Shown: positions 25,974-35,132, counted from the first letter of the stretch. The stretch: DNA of 64,000 bases from SABI01 sp963663665 (GCA_963663665.2 CAXXKP010000001.1:248001-312000), one strand, 5' to 3'. Made by a program: numbers and translations. The notes: generated by a model from the letters alone, not told the origin.

Positions 25974-27896
25974 TTATTCTACTCCATATGCTTCGATGCT
26001 TTTATTCAGTTGTTTGATAGGAACTACTTTACCATGAATCTCTCCTGCAATGCACACTTTTTCACATAAAGAATCGCAGGTTAAACAACTCAATGTACTA
26101 TCAGGAGTGAGATGAAATGCTTTTTTAGCACCTAAAATATTCCCACTCTCGATTTTTCTCATAATATGAACAATCTCATACTTTGCAGGACACACTGCTG
26201 TACAGGGACTTGTAATACACCACTGACACAACGAAGCATCGTCATGTAACTTTATTGCCTCTTCACTCTCTAACGCATTGATAGAGGGAAGAATCCTCTC
26301 TCCTGACTTTCTAATAGGCGGGCCAATGTGTTCAAAAACTGTTACCTGGTTTTTTGTATGCTCATTATAACGATACTCTTTCATTCTTCGTTTTCGTAAA
26401 ATAAGGTTTGCAGCAGATATCCCACTAATAGTGACTGCAGGAGAACCTGTTCCCATCACAGTTGACTCTCCTACAAAATAGAAGGAATCCCATTCACCTT
26501 GAGCATGGTGACGATTAAGGAGGTCTTGTCCAATTCTCTGCTTAGGTCCAACAACAGCTCCCCCCTCTTTCATAGTGAAGTGTTCAATAGTGGTAGGAGT
26601 TGCTAATACATATTCTTTCACATGTTTAGAAAACTGAGGATAATGTTCATCAATTGAATGGAGTAATCGTTGAGCCTCTTCCTCTTTTTGAAGGTTGTAT
26701 GCTGCCTTTTGACTATGTTTCTCATGGGGGTGAGGCCATGTACGTAATGAAGGGCCAAGAGCAATGACAATATGCTCATCCTCATGACAGATAGAGGGGT
26801 CACTTAGACTGAACGCATACATTGTTATCTCTTTTTCATCTAATTTATCTGGATTATCTCCCATCATTTCAATAGGAAGAGTCCCTTCAGGAACTCCCTC
26901 TTTATCAACAATGCAATACATTGCAATAGAGGGATAAGACATTTCTAGTGCGAGAACTTTTTCCACTCTCTTTGGGTCTAGATATTGAGGTCCTATCATA
27001 TTCGTGTATAGAGGTTTGAGAACTCCTCCGTAGATAATTGAATCGCCAAAAACATCGTCTTCCAATCCATCATAGGTAACGTGCACCCCGACTGGATTAT
27101 TATTTGTGAAGAGAATTTTATCAACATGATGTCGATAAAAGTAATCCACGCCATATTTCTCCCCAGCTTTTTCTAATTTTAGAGGGAGCTGAAAACTTCC
27201 CCCTACTGGGTAATAAGCTCCCCCAATGTGATTCTCAATAAACATAGTAATGGCAAGAATTGCTGGGGTTTCATCAAGGAGAGTATAACAGTAAGTACTC
27301 GTGAGTTTGTTAAAGTATTTAAGTACTGCTTCATCTGTAACAAATTTCTTAACAACAGAGCCTGCACTCTTTGTCAAAAGCGGCAATAATTTCATAAGTC
27401 TAATAGGATGAATTAACAGTGTTTTAAGATTATCAGTCATCTTCATCTCAGAAGGTGCCATATAGGTGCTATCTGCAGCAATTACATGGGTATACAAGTC
27501 TAGAATGTAGTCATAAAAGGCTCGTATTTGACCTATCGCCTCAGGGAAAAGGGTCTCGATTCTTTGAAAATACATTTCTAAGTCTTTATGAAACAGGATA
27601 GGGAACCCATCATATATAAGCCTATAAAGATACTCATGATGAATAACCTCAATAGGTTCTGCGAGTTCATTGAATACAAAACGGTGTGGATTAAAACCAG
27701 ATTCTCCAAATCCGAAAATCATAGCTGTTCCCTGGTCAATCGTTCTCCCTTTTAATCGAAAAGAGCCACAGGACCCTCCCGGATAATTATTTCTTTCGAA
27801 TACTGCAACAGATAATCCTTTTTTTGCTAATAATGCTGCACTTGTAAGACCTGCGATGCCGGAGCCAATAACAATTGTGTCGTAGTGTTTCTTCAT
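25974..27896 (-). CDS. CrtI-like flavoprotein fused to a DPD/GltD-type [4Fe-4S] domain
   Basis: 640 residues. Residues 1 to about 500 are a CrtI/COG1233-type FAD oxidoreductase (IVIGSGIAGLTSAALL, then PGGSCGSFRLKGRTIDQG; C-terminal FAD site VGESTVMGTGSPAVTISG). Residues about 555-640 add an eight-cysteine domain: C557-x2-C560-x4-C565-x3-C569-P, then C604-x2-C607-x3-C611-x3-C615. The first spacing and the later VPIKQLNKSI segment match the N-terminal iron-sulfur domain of dihydropyrimidine dehydrogenase/PreT, which normally precedes the FAD domain; here it follows. It should bind two [4Fe-4S] clusters and pass electrons to or from FAD. Located 23 bases after gcvPB. Confidence 0.8.
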   Translation of the reverse strand: MKKHYDTIVIGSGIAGLTSAALLAKKGLSVAVFERNNYPGGSCGSFRLKGRTIDQGTAMIFGFGESGFNPHRFVFNELAEPIEVIHHEYLYRLIYDGFPILFHKDLEMYFQRIETLFPEAIGQIRAFYDYILDLYTHVIAADSTYMAPSEMKMTDNLKTLLIHPIRLMKLLPLLTKSAGSVVKKFVTDEAVLKYFNKLTSTYCYTLLDETPAILAITMFIENHIGGAYYPVGGSFQLPLKLEKAGEKYGVDYFYRHHVDKILFTNNNPVGVHVTYDGLEDDVFGDSIIYGGVLKPLYTNMIGPQYLDPKRVEKVLALEMSYPSIAMYCIVDKEGVPEGTLPIEMMGDNPDKLDEKEITMYAFSLSDPSICHEDEHIVIALGPSLRTWPHPHEKHSQKAAYNLQKEEEAQRLLHSIDEHYPQFSKHVKEYVLATPTTIEHFTMKEGGAVVGPKQRIGQDLLNRHHAQGEWDSFYFVGESTVMGTGSPAVTISGISAANLILRKRRMKEYRYNEHTKNQVTVFEHIGPPIRKSGERILPSINALESEEAIKLHDDASLCQWCITSPCTAVCPAKYEIVHIMRKIESGNILGAKKAFHLTPDSTLSCLTCDSLCEKVCIAGEIHGKVVPIKQLNKSIEAYGVE

Positions 27897-27919
27897 AGTT
27901 CATATTCTCCTTATCTTTT

Positions 27920-29353
27920 TTACCAATGCACTATAGGATTTCGTGCAGCTCTCACTTCATCAACTCTTTTTATCTTTTTAGTTGTTGGGCTTTGTTTAAA
28001 AGGAGTCTCATTCTTCATTGATTCCAGCACAATATCTATAAGGGTGTCGACAAATGCATCAAGCTCTTCTAAAGACTCTGTCTCTGTCGGTTCTATCATC
28101 ATCGCTTCGGGGACAATTAATGGAAAATAAATGGTTGGAGGATGATACCCGCGATCAATAAGAGCCTTTGCGATATCAAAGGCTGATGTTCCATACTTCT
28201 CTTTCAATTGCTTAGCAGATAAAACAATCTCATGGAGATGGGAGCCTTGATGAGAGAGAGGAAGATAATCTTTTATTCTCGCCTTTATATAGTTCGCATG
28301 TAACACCGCAGTTTGTGAAGATTTTCGTAGTCCATCATCTCCAAGTTGGGTTATATAGGCCGCAGCACGCACAAGAACAAGAAAATTACCCCAAAATCCT
28401 AGGGTTTTCCCGATACTATCTTCTTCATGAAAAGAAAAGGAATAGGTATCATTACTTGAAATAATTCTAGGGATTGGAAGAAATGGGGCGAGAAATTGTT
28501 TTACAAGAACAGGGCCGGCACCTGGTCCGCCTCCTCCATGGGGAGTTGCAAATGTCTTGTGTACATTAACATGCATCACATCAAAACCCATTTCACCTGG
28601 TTTAATAATATTCATAATCGCATTAAGGTTTGCCCCATCGTAATATAAAAGCGCTCCACAAGAGTGTGCTAAATCTGCAATTTCCTTAATAGAATCTTCA
28701 TAGAGACCTAATGTGTTTGGATTTGTAAGCATTATAGCAGCTGTATGTTCATCAAGAAGTTCTGAGAGAGTAGAAGGATCAACTAACCCCTTACTATTTA
28801 CAGGAATCTCTTTCACCTCCATATTACAAAATGCTGCAGAAGCTGGGTTTGTTCCATGAGCATTAGTAGGGATCAATACGGTGTTTCTTTGAGTATTCCC
28901 ACTTCTCATATGATACGATTTAATAATATGGAGCCCTATATACTCCCCTTGCGCTCCACCCGCACTCTGCAAAGTTCCATCGTCCATTCCCACAATACTA
29001 CAAAGACGTTTGAGTAACGAATCCATCAATTCGAGACAACCTTGAATTGTTGAATTATCCTGAAGTGGGTGAATATCACTAAAAAGGGGATTTCGCACAA
29101 TCTCTTCGTTGACCTTAGGATTATATTTCATAGTACACGAACCAAGGGGATACATTCCTTGATCTACACTGAAAGTCTCATTTGCAAGTAGTGTAAAATG
29201 TCTAACGACTTCAAGCTCTCCTAAGGTTGGAAGCTCTAGTTCTTGACTCTTTCGTAGTGAAGGAGGCAACAAAGGGGAAGAAGGAACATCACATTGAGGA
29301 ATCTGGTAGCCTCTCTTTCCGCCTGAGCTATATTCACTTAATAGCTTACTCAT
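27920..29353 (-). CDS. gcvPB: glycine dehydrogenase (decarboxylating) subunit 2
   Basis: A 477-residue PLP subunit of split P-protein. The PLP lysine is K266 in VNVHKTFATPHGGGGPG. PLYPLGSCTMKYNP-type motif appears as MYPLGSCTMKYNPK. With GcvPA it decarboxylates glycine and loads the aminomethyl group on GcvH. ATG overlaps the gcvPA stop by 4 bases. Confidence 0.95.
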   Translation of the reverse strand: MSKLLSEYSSGGKRGYQIPQCDVPSSPLLPPSLRKSQELELPTLGELEVVRHFTLLANETFSVDQGMYPLGSCTMKYNPKVNEEIVRNPLFSDIHPLQDNSTIQGCLELMDSLLKRLCSIVGMDDGTLQSAGGAQGEYIGLHIIKSYHMRSGNTQRNTVLIPTNAHGTNPASAAFCNMEVKEIPVNSKGLVDPSTLSELLDEHTAAIMLTNPNTLGLYEDSIKEIADLAHSCGALLYYDGANLNAIMNIIKPGEMGFDVMHVNVHKTFATPHGGGGPGAGPVLVKQFLAPFLPIPRIISSNDTYSFSFHEEDSIGKTLGFWGNFLVLVRAAAYITQLGDDGLRKSSQTAVLHANYIKARIKDYLPLSHQGSHLHEIVLSAKQLKEKYGTSAFDIAKALIDRGYHPPTIYFPLIVPEAMMIEPTETESLEELDAFVDTLIDIVLESMKNETPFKQSPTTKKIKRVDEVRAARNPIVHW

Positions 29354-30699
29354 GAGAGAACCTCCTTCAAAAGTGTAACAAAGTAGTCTAGGTCTTCTCG
29401 CCTATGGCGTTCTGTTACAGCGACAAGAATTGTTGCACTATCCTTTAATTGTTGGGAGGCCTTAAAGAGAGGAACTCCAATGAAAACATCTTTCGAAAGG
29501 AAATAGGAGATAGCTTTTTCCATATATGCAGTGTTCTCAAATATGAGAGGGAATTCACAAAAGAATGGAAACGTAGAGGGGCATACAACATGAGCAATAC
29601 CTTGTAGAGCACTGTTTAGATAGTGAGCTTTATCGTAACTTTGTGTTGCAATCTCTTTAAACCCCTCTTGTCCAACAAGAGCTAGATAGATGGTACTCAT
29701 AAGAGCGAAGTGAGCATGATTTGAACAGATATTACTTGTTGATCGAAAGCGCGTTATATGCTGCTCACGAGCCTGTAAAGTAAGACAAAAGGCTCTATTA
29801 CCATCGGCATCTACAGTTTGTCCTACCACACGCCCTGGAATCTTTCTCATAAGAGAAGAGATGACACTCATATACCCACAGGTTGCTCCCCCAAACGCTA
29901 ATGGAAGTCCAAGTACTTGCGTATCTCCGACAGCAATATCTGCAGACCATTCAAAAGCATTCTTCTGTAGTGCTAGAGATAAGGGGTCACTCGAGATTGC
30001 AAAAAGAGCACCCACAGAATGGAGACTTTGTGCTATATCAGAATAATCTTCCACATAACCATACCGGTTAGGTGTTTGAACTATAAGGCCAGCTACTTCT
30101 GTATCTATAAGAGCTTTAATACTAGATGGGTCTACAACGCCTCTGCACTCTGGGACATATAGTAATTCAAAATCCTGCAAGGAGGCCCATGTTTGAAGAA
30201 CTTTAATTGTAAATGGGTGGAGGGTCGATGATATGAGGACTTTCTTCTTTTTCTTTGTAGCACGAAACATAAGACTTACAGCTTCAAGGGCAGCACTGTG
30301 ACCATCGTAGAGTGATGCATTTGCCACGTCTAAACCGGTCAAAGTTGTAATATAGCTTTGATATTCAAAGATAGCTTGAAGGTATCCCTGCGAAATCTCA
30401 GCTTGATAAGGGGTGTAGGAGGTGACAAACTGTGGTAGAGACGAGAGAGCTTGCACAGCAGAAGGAATAATATGGGAGTAGGAACCGAAACCAAGAAAAG
30501 AGAGCCCTGTTTTATTTTTATGACTGATACTGTTAAAATATCTACGCAACTCCTCTTCACTCATACCCCTGATAGTATCTTCACTATGAGACAGAGAGAC
30601 ACCATCAATATGAGAAAACAGTTCCTCGACTGATTTCACACCAATGGTGTCAATCATGTGCTGTACCTGATCATTGCTATGTGGTACGTATGTGTACAT
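29350..30699 (-). CDS. gcvPA: glycine dehydrogenase (decarboxylating) subunit 1
   Basis: About 449 residues, the N-terminal half of a split P-protein. Landmarks: SFLGFGSYSHIIPSAV, FVTSYTPYQAEISQGYLQAIFEYQSYI and ANASLYDGHSAALEA. The start is ATG 30699, 6 bases after AAGGA; the TTG one codon earlier is too close to it. It lies 75 bases after the secreted-protein gene and couples to gcvPB. Confidence 0.95.
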   Translation of the reverse strand: MYTYVPHSNDQVQHMIDTIGVKSVEELFSHIDGVSLSHSEDTIRGMSEEELRRYFNSISHKNKTGLSFLGFGSYSHIIPSAVQALSSLPQFVTSYTPYQAEISQGYLQAIFEYQSYITTLTGLDVANASLYDGHSAALEAVSLMFRATKKKKKVLISSTLHPFTIKVLQTWASLQDFELLYVPECRGVVDPSSIKALIDTEVAGLIVQTPNRYGYVEDYSDIAQSLHSVGALFAISSDPLSLALQKNAFEWSADIAVGDTQVLGLPLAFGGATCGYMSVISSLMRKIPGRVVGQTVDADGNRAFCLTLQAREQHITRFRSTSNICSNHAHFALMSTIYLALVGQEGFKEIATQSYDKAHYLNSALQGIAHVVCPSTFPFFCEFPLIFENTAYMEKAISYFLSKDVFIGVPLFKASQQLKDSATILVAVTERHRREDLDYFVTLLKEVLS

Positions 30700-30774
30700 C
30701 AAATTTCCTTTTTATCCATTATATTTAGTAGTCTAATGGAACTTATTAGGTCATGCAATCACAATTACATATAA

Positions 30775-31647
30775 TTATTTACTCCACAAAAGACCAACGC
30801 TTGCTGTGATTGTAGCAATATTATTCTGTGTATATTCATAACTACTTACAGTCCATACATCATTGTCATCGTATTGGCTCACACCATTACTCGTCCCTCC
30901 AAAAAACCGTGCATTCCCAAAAAGTGAGTATCCATTACCAAGATCGTAACTAGCTCTCAAGGAAGCATCTAAGATAGACCCTTCAAACTCGAAATCAGCT
31001 CCGTTGAAAAAGGCGCTACTTGCATAAATCCCTGCTATATCAGCACTGAGAGTGAGCCCAAAGGGAAATCTATATTCACTATACACTGCAAGAGCAGGAA
31101 CAACTCCTAGATTCTGCGAAACATAAAGTTCTTGAGAACCATCAAGAGCTTCAAATCGAATTGATGCATTTCGGATTTGGACAACAACTCCAAGACCAAG
31201 AGTAGCATTCTCGTATTTATTTAATACATCATATGTGTAACTCATTCTATAAAATGGAAAAGAGTAGAGAAGCTTCATGGGAGTTCCTTCTACATAAACC
31301 ATATCTGCACCAGATGTTGTGACCCCTACAGTTACATTCTCTTTGAATGTTACGTTCGTTTCTAATAAAAGAGGCTGGTAGGTGAACCAAATTCTATGAT
31401 TCTTAGCTATAGTTGCACCAACAGTATAGCGAGAGAATGGAGAGAGGAGTTCTTGTCCCCCTTGATTCCTGAAATCAAAGACTGTTGAATCTCCCCCGTC
31501 TGGAGCTTCACCATTTTGATATGTATGCAATAGTATTGCAATTGCACCCTGTTCTGTTTCTACAAAGGGCTCAAAACTGAACGCATACAAAGATGTTATT
31601 AGTATCATTAATGTAATTATTACAAAAATTCGTTTTAAATCATTCAT
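30775..31647 (-). CDS. putative secreted/outer-membrane beta-barrel protein
   Basis: 290 residues with an N-terminal signal peptide (KRIFVIITLMILITSLYAFS, about 5-24) and then alternating aromatic/polar strands ending in a W-containing strand (SVGLLWSK), which suggests a small beta-barrel. No family recognised. It has a strong ribosome site (AGGAGG, 5 bases before ATG). Unexpectedly, it lies inside the glycine-cleavage unit, 27 bases after gcvH and 75 before gcvPA, on the same strand. Confidence 0.65.
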   Translation of the reverse strand: MNDLKRIFVIITLMILITSLYAFSFEPFVETEQGAIAILLHTYQNGEAPDGGDSTVFDFRNQGGQELLSPFSRYTVGATIAKNHRIWFTYQPLLLETNVTFKENVTVGVTTSGADMVYVEGTPMKLLYSFPFYRMSYTYDVLNKYENATLGLGVVVQIRNASIRFEALDGSQELYVSQNLGVVPALAVYSEYRFPFGLTLSADIAGIYASSAFFNGADFEFEGSILDASLRASYDLGNGYSLFGNARFFGGTSNGVSQYDDNDVWTVSSYEYTQNNIATITASVGLLWSK

Positions 31648-31674
31648 AACAACCTCCTGAGGTGTTAATTCCTA

Positions 31675-32061
31675 TTAATCTAGAGTTTCTATGTAATCCT
31701 TATAGGCATCAGCATCAAGCAATGCATTGATTTCAGCTATATCAAAATCTTTCAGTGTATATAAGTGGTGTTTATAGCTGTTTTCATTAATAACTTCTGG
31801 ATTATCATTTAAATCTTCATTTACTTCATCAACTATTCCATGAATTGGATTATATATTGCACTAGCTGCCTTGACTGATTCGATGTTAGCGACCTCTTGA
31901 TTTGCATCAACTTCATCACCCTCTTCTGGCAGTTCTACATAGACTATTTCCCCTAAACTTTCTTGTGCATAATCGGTAATACCAATGTACGCAATATCCT
32001 CTTCAAGGCGAACCCACTCATGTTCTTTTGAATATTTTAATTGTGCTGGAATCTTGCTCAT
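31675..32061 (-). CDS. gcvH: glycine cleavage system H protein
   Basis: A 128-residue lipoyl carrier. The lipoylated lysine is K64 in NIESVKAASAI; YSKEHEWVR at 10-18 and GITDYAQESLGEIVYVELPE are family signatures. It shuttles the aminomethyl group between P- and T-proteins. 22 bases after glyA. Confidence 0.96.
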   Translation of the reverse strand: MSKIPAQLKYSKEHEWVRLEEDIAYIGITDYAQESLGEIVYVELPEEGDEVDANQEVANIESVKAASAIYNPIHGIVDEVNEDLNDNPEVINENSYKHHLYTLKDFDIAEINALLDADAYKDYIETLD

Positions 32062-32083
32062 TCTAGTCTCCTATAGAATTTAT

Positions 32084-33601
32084 TTATTGAACATACTTAC
32101 TTAATAGAGTCTGGTCAAGTTCTGGATACAAGAGGAATGCATCAAGTAGAGTTTGTACTCTCTTTCTTGCTTCTTCTTGAATTTTTTTATCTGTCACATA
32201 ACGAGCCCTACTCATTTCTCCCTCTTTGTCCCCTTTTGAAATAATAGCAGCCTTAGTATGAGAAAGAACTAGATATATGATTGATGCAATCTCTTTCATC
32301 TCATTTTTCCCCATTCCTAGAGTAGTTACAGCTGGGGTTCCAATACGAAGCCCACTTGTATACCAAGGTCCATTCTCATCAAAAGGTAGGGCATTTCTAT
32401 TGAGCGTAATGCCACAATCTCGTAAGGCACTCTCTCCTTGTCTCCCATTAATTCCAAAAGATCGCACATCTAAGAGCATCAGATGGTTATCTGTCCCTCC
32501 TGTTGCTACTCTTATTCCTAATTCCTGACAATATGAAGCTAGATATTTAGCGTTCTCTACAATCTCTCTTGCATAGATTGAGAAACTCGGTTCCAGAGCT
32601 TCACTAAAGGCTACTGCTTTCGCAGCCATCACATGAGGGAGAGGTCCCCCAATAACTAAAGGACATCCTTTATCTACACTTTCAGCAAATTCAGCCTTAC
32701 ACAGAATCATACCACCACGAGGGCCTCTCAAAGTTTTGTGAGTAGTAGTAGTCACAATATCAGCATGAAGTACTGGGTTATAATCACCTTGCATAACTTT
32801 CCCTGCAACAAGCCCTGCAAAGTGTGCCATGTCAACCATGAACACAGCACCAACTTCATCTGCTATTCCTTTCATCTTTTTAAAATCAATCAATCGTGGA
32901 TACGCACTATACCCTGCTAAGAGAATTAAGGGTTTAATCTCCTTTGCGAGACGTCTGATTTCTTCATAATCAAGCAAACCTGTCTCTTTATCTACAGTAT
33001 AGGTATAAGCATCAAACATCTGAGCACTCACGTTTTGACGGTACCCATGAGTAAGGTGTCCTCCTGAGTAATAATCGAGACCTAGAATTCTTTGATTCCC
33101 CACTGCACTTCTTATTTTATTCCAATCTTCTCTTTTCATTTCTGAAATGTTACTCACACCCATCTCTTCTAATGTAGGAGTCTGTACTTTTTGATTTAGT
33201 ATCGCCCAGTAAGCAATCAGGTTTGCATCGGCACCACTATGAGGCTGTACATAAGCATGATCTGCACCAAATAATTCACAAGCTAATTCGCATGCATGAT
33301 TTTCTATGACATCAACATTGTCGCATCCAGCATAGAATCGATGGAAGGAATATCCTTCACTATACTTATCTGTTAATAGATTTCCCATAGCAACTTGGGT
33401 TGCAATAGATGAAAAGTTTTCACTTGCAATCAATTTAAGATGACTTCTCTGGTCTATTAATTCCTTCACTATTGAGGAAGCAACAAGTGGAGATACTGAA
33501 GAAATAAGATCAAGGTTTGCAATATAAGAAACCACCTTCGTATCAACATCCTTTCCATTCTTAGAATCTAAATAACTAGCTAATAAAGAGACGCTCTGCA
33601 T
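32084..33601 (-). CDS. glyA: serine hydroxymethyltransferase (long form)
   Basis: 505 residues, about 80 more than typical bacterial GlyA; the extra residues form an N-terminal ~40-residue extension and insertions around residues 135-165. PLP lysine is K289 in TTTTHKTLRGPRGG; YSEGYSFHRFYAGCDNVD-type substrate loop is present. I recall this long form from Treponema and Chlamydia. It interconverts serine and glycine with tetrahydrofolate, supplying the adjacent glycine-cleavage enzymes. ATG is 8 bases after AGGAG. Confidence 0.93.
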   Translation of the reverse strand: MQSVSLLASYLDSKNGKDVDTKVVSYIANLDLISSVSPLVASSIVKELIDQRSHLKLIASENFSSIATQVAMGNLLTDKYSEGYSFHRFYAGCDNVDVIENHACELACELFGADHAYVQPHSGADANLIAYWAILNQKVQTPTLEEMGVSNISEMKREDWNKIRSAVGNQRILGLDYYSGGHLTHGYRQNVSAQMFDAYTYTVDKETGLLDYEEIRRLAKEIKPLILLAGYSAYPRLIDFKKMKGIADEVGAVFMVDMAHFAGLVAGKVMQGDYNPVLHADIVTTTTHKTLRGPRGGMILCKAEFAESVDKGCPLVIGGPLPHVMAAKAVAFSEALEPSFSIYAREIVENAKYLASYCQELGIRVATGGTDNHLMLLDVRSFGINGRQGESALRDCGITLNRNALPFDENGPWYTSGLRIGTPAVTTLGMGKNEMKEIASIIYLVLSHTKAAIISKGDKEGEMSRARYVTDKKIQEEARKRVQTLLDAFLLYPELDQTLLSKYVQ

Positions 33602-33635
33602 AATGCCTACTCCTACTCATATTTGATTTATCTAC

Positions 33636-33665
33636 ATATTGCCTCCTCAAGGTTAATGATGTCAA
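33636..33665 (-). promoter_or_regulatory. candidate promoter of the glyA-gcv operon
   Basis: Minus strand -35 TTGACA (33665-33660); about 18 bp later a weak -10 CAATAT (33641-33636). The -35 is perfect, the -10 poor. Confidence 0.4.
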
Positions 33666-33730
33666 TAAAGTTGAACAGATTTGTGTATATTCTATTAAAT
33701 AATAAGAATTTGTACATCATTCTTACTGAG

Positions 33731-33759
33731 TTGACAAAAGAGTCGCCATTTTTTACAAT
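33731..33759 (+). promoter_or_regulatory. promoter of infA
   Basis: -35 TTGACA (33731-33736), 17-bp spacer, -10 TACAAT (33754-33759). Near-consensus; leader about 40 bases. Confidence 0.65.
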
Positions 33760-33806
33760 TCAACATATTCTTATAAATTTTAAGGATATACTTTATCGGA
33801 GGTATT

Positions 33807-34025
33807 GTGGCTAAAGAAGAAGCAATTGAAGTAGAAGGTCTCGTACGCGAAGCCCTTCCAAACACCATGTTCCGCGTTGAACTTACTAATGGGCATATTA
33901 TTCTTGCTCACCTTTCAGGGAAAATGCGAAAACACTATATTAGAATAGTTCCAGGGGATACTGTACGTGTCGCACTTTCACCTTATGATTTAACCAGAGG
34001 TCGCATAATCTACCGAGAAAGATAA
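33807..34025 (+). CDS. infA: translation initiation factor IF-1
   Basis: 72 residues, the standard IF-1 length, an S1-like OB fold binding the ribosomal A site. Conserved MAKEEAIEVEGLV, GHIILAHLSGKMRKHYIRI and GDTVRVALSPYDLTRGRI. Start codon is GTG, 4 bases after GGAGG. Divergent from glyA. Confidence 0.96.
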   Translation: MAKEEAIEVEGLVREALPNTMFRVELTNGHIILAHLSGKMRKHYIRIVPGDTVRVALSPYDLTRGRIIYRER

Positions 34026-34040
34026 AATTGCTATCTATTC

Positions 34041-34487
34041 CTAATATTGTAAAATCACATATGTAGCACCGCTTCCACCTTGATCAGGGGGAGCATTGCC
34101 ATATAATCTGACATTCTTTGATTTCTGCAATTCATCTACAACAACACTCTTTAATACACCTTGCCCATCTTGACTATGGATTCCTCGTCCATGAATAATT
34201 CTTACTTTTTTAAAGCCTGAATCTACACAGCTAATTAAAAATTGTGCAATGAGAAGTTTAGATTCTTCAATTGTATGTCCATGAAGGTCGAGAACAGCAT
34301 CATCGTCCAGTTTTTTTAAAAACCCTAAAGTTGATTTCCCTGTTCGAATCCCTCTCTTCTTTTTTTGATATAATTGTTCATAAGAGCCTTCTTTTTCTTC
34401 AATAATATGAGAAAAACGGCTCCCATCAGCCGCTTTTTTCCCTTCAATAGAAGAATCCCATTTCTCTAATATGTCTTTAAAATCCAT
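34041..34487 (-). CDS. Smr-domain protein
   Basis: 148 residues. The C-terminal ~80 residues form a Smr domain: LDLHGHTIEESK and IIHGRGIHSQDGQGVLKSVV. Smr domains act as nucleases; stand-alone ones have been tied to ribosome-collision rescue (SmrB) or DNA recombination. No MutS domain is present. The ATG directly follows the stop of the CBS-ACT gene, with GAGG inside that gene's end, so the two are translationally coupled. Confidence 0.87.
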   Translation of the reverse strand: MDFKDILEKWDSSIEGKKAADGSRFSHIIEEKEGSYEQLYQKKKRGIRTGKSTLGFLKKLDDDAVLDLHGHTIEESKLLIAQFLISCVDSGFKKVRIIHGRGIHSQDGQGVLKSVVVDELQKSKNVRLYGNAPPDQGGSGATYVILQY

Positions 34488-35132
34488 TTAGACCTCACGA
34501 ACATCCAATACTTCCATCACCATCGGTTTTACTAAATCTATTGCCTCACTAATCGATATACCCTGCATTTTAATTGTACACACCGCATTCGAACTATCTG
34601 TTCCCATGAATGTACCAAAAGCAATGATATCTACTCCATGCTTAGATAATTCATTAGAGATAGCAGCAATGGCACCTGGTTTGTCTTCTACAAGGAAACT
34701 CATTCGAACACCATAATGGCGAGCTCCAAATAGTTCTAAAAGTATTTTAAATAAATCACTTTTACTTACTATTCCGATAAGTTTATCGTTCTCAACAACA
34801 GGAAGAGCAGATAAATCTTGATCAACCATCAATCTAGCAGCCTCTTCTACAGTAGTATCTTTCGTGATAGTCACTACATCGTGAGTCATTAATTTCTTTA
34901 CTGTAAGTTGACTTAATAGGTAAGCCATTTCATGAATACTCAGTGTGCTCACAGGGGAAGGAGATGCATATAAAATATCTTTTTCTGAGATTATTCCAAC
35001 GAGATGATGCTCTTTATCGAGCACTGGTAATCTATGCACTTTTTCTCGCTTCATTAATGCTGAAGCATCGGCAACGGACATATCGGGTGTTGCTGTGACA
35101 GGGTTTCTTGTCATTCTTCTTTCAATAATCAT
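34488..35132 (-). CDS. CBS-pair and ACT domain protein (AcuB-like)
   Basis: 214 residues: two CBS motifs (about 7-60 and 75-130; RRMTRNPVTATPDMSV and KLMTHDVVTITKDTTV) followed by an ACT domain (about 140-210; GVRMSFLVEDKPGAIAAISNEL). CBS pairs bind adenosyl ligands and ACT binds amino acids, so this is a cytosolic sensor; its target is unknown. GGAGG 6 bases before ATG. Lies between the LIV transporter and smr on the same strand. Confidence 0.85.
   Translation of the reverse strand: MIIERRMTRNPVTATPDMSVADASALMKREKVHRLPVLDKEHHLVGIISEKDILYASPSPVSTLSIHEMAYLLSQLTVKKLMTHDVVTITKDTTVEEAARLMVDQDLSALPVVENDKLIGIVSKSDLFKILLELFGARHYGVRMSFLVEDKPGAIAAISNELSKHGVDIIAFGTFMGTDSSNAVCTIKMQGISISEAIDLVKPMVMEVLDVREV

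Noticed and set aside
25974..27896. Carotenoid biosynthesis
   Set aside because: Both flavoproteins have the CrtI fold, but no crtB/crtE-like gene is nearby and one has an iron-sulfur tail, so phytoene desaturation is not supported.
33632..33648. GAGGAGG followed by ATG-TAG (minimal start-stop element) upstream of glyA
   Set aside because: It lies inside or just before the predicted glyA promoter (-35 at 33660-33665), so it is probably not transcribed from that promoter.
33602..33806. Glycine riboswitch in front of the glyA-gcv operon
   Set aside because: None of the conserved tandem glycine aptamer core sequences could be found on the minus strand here.
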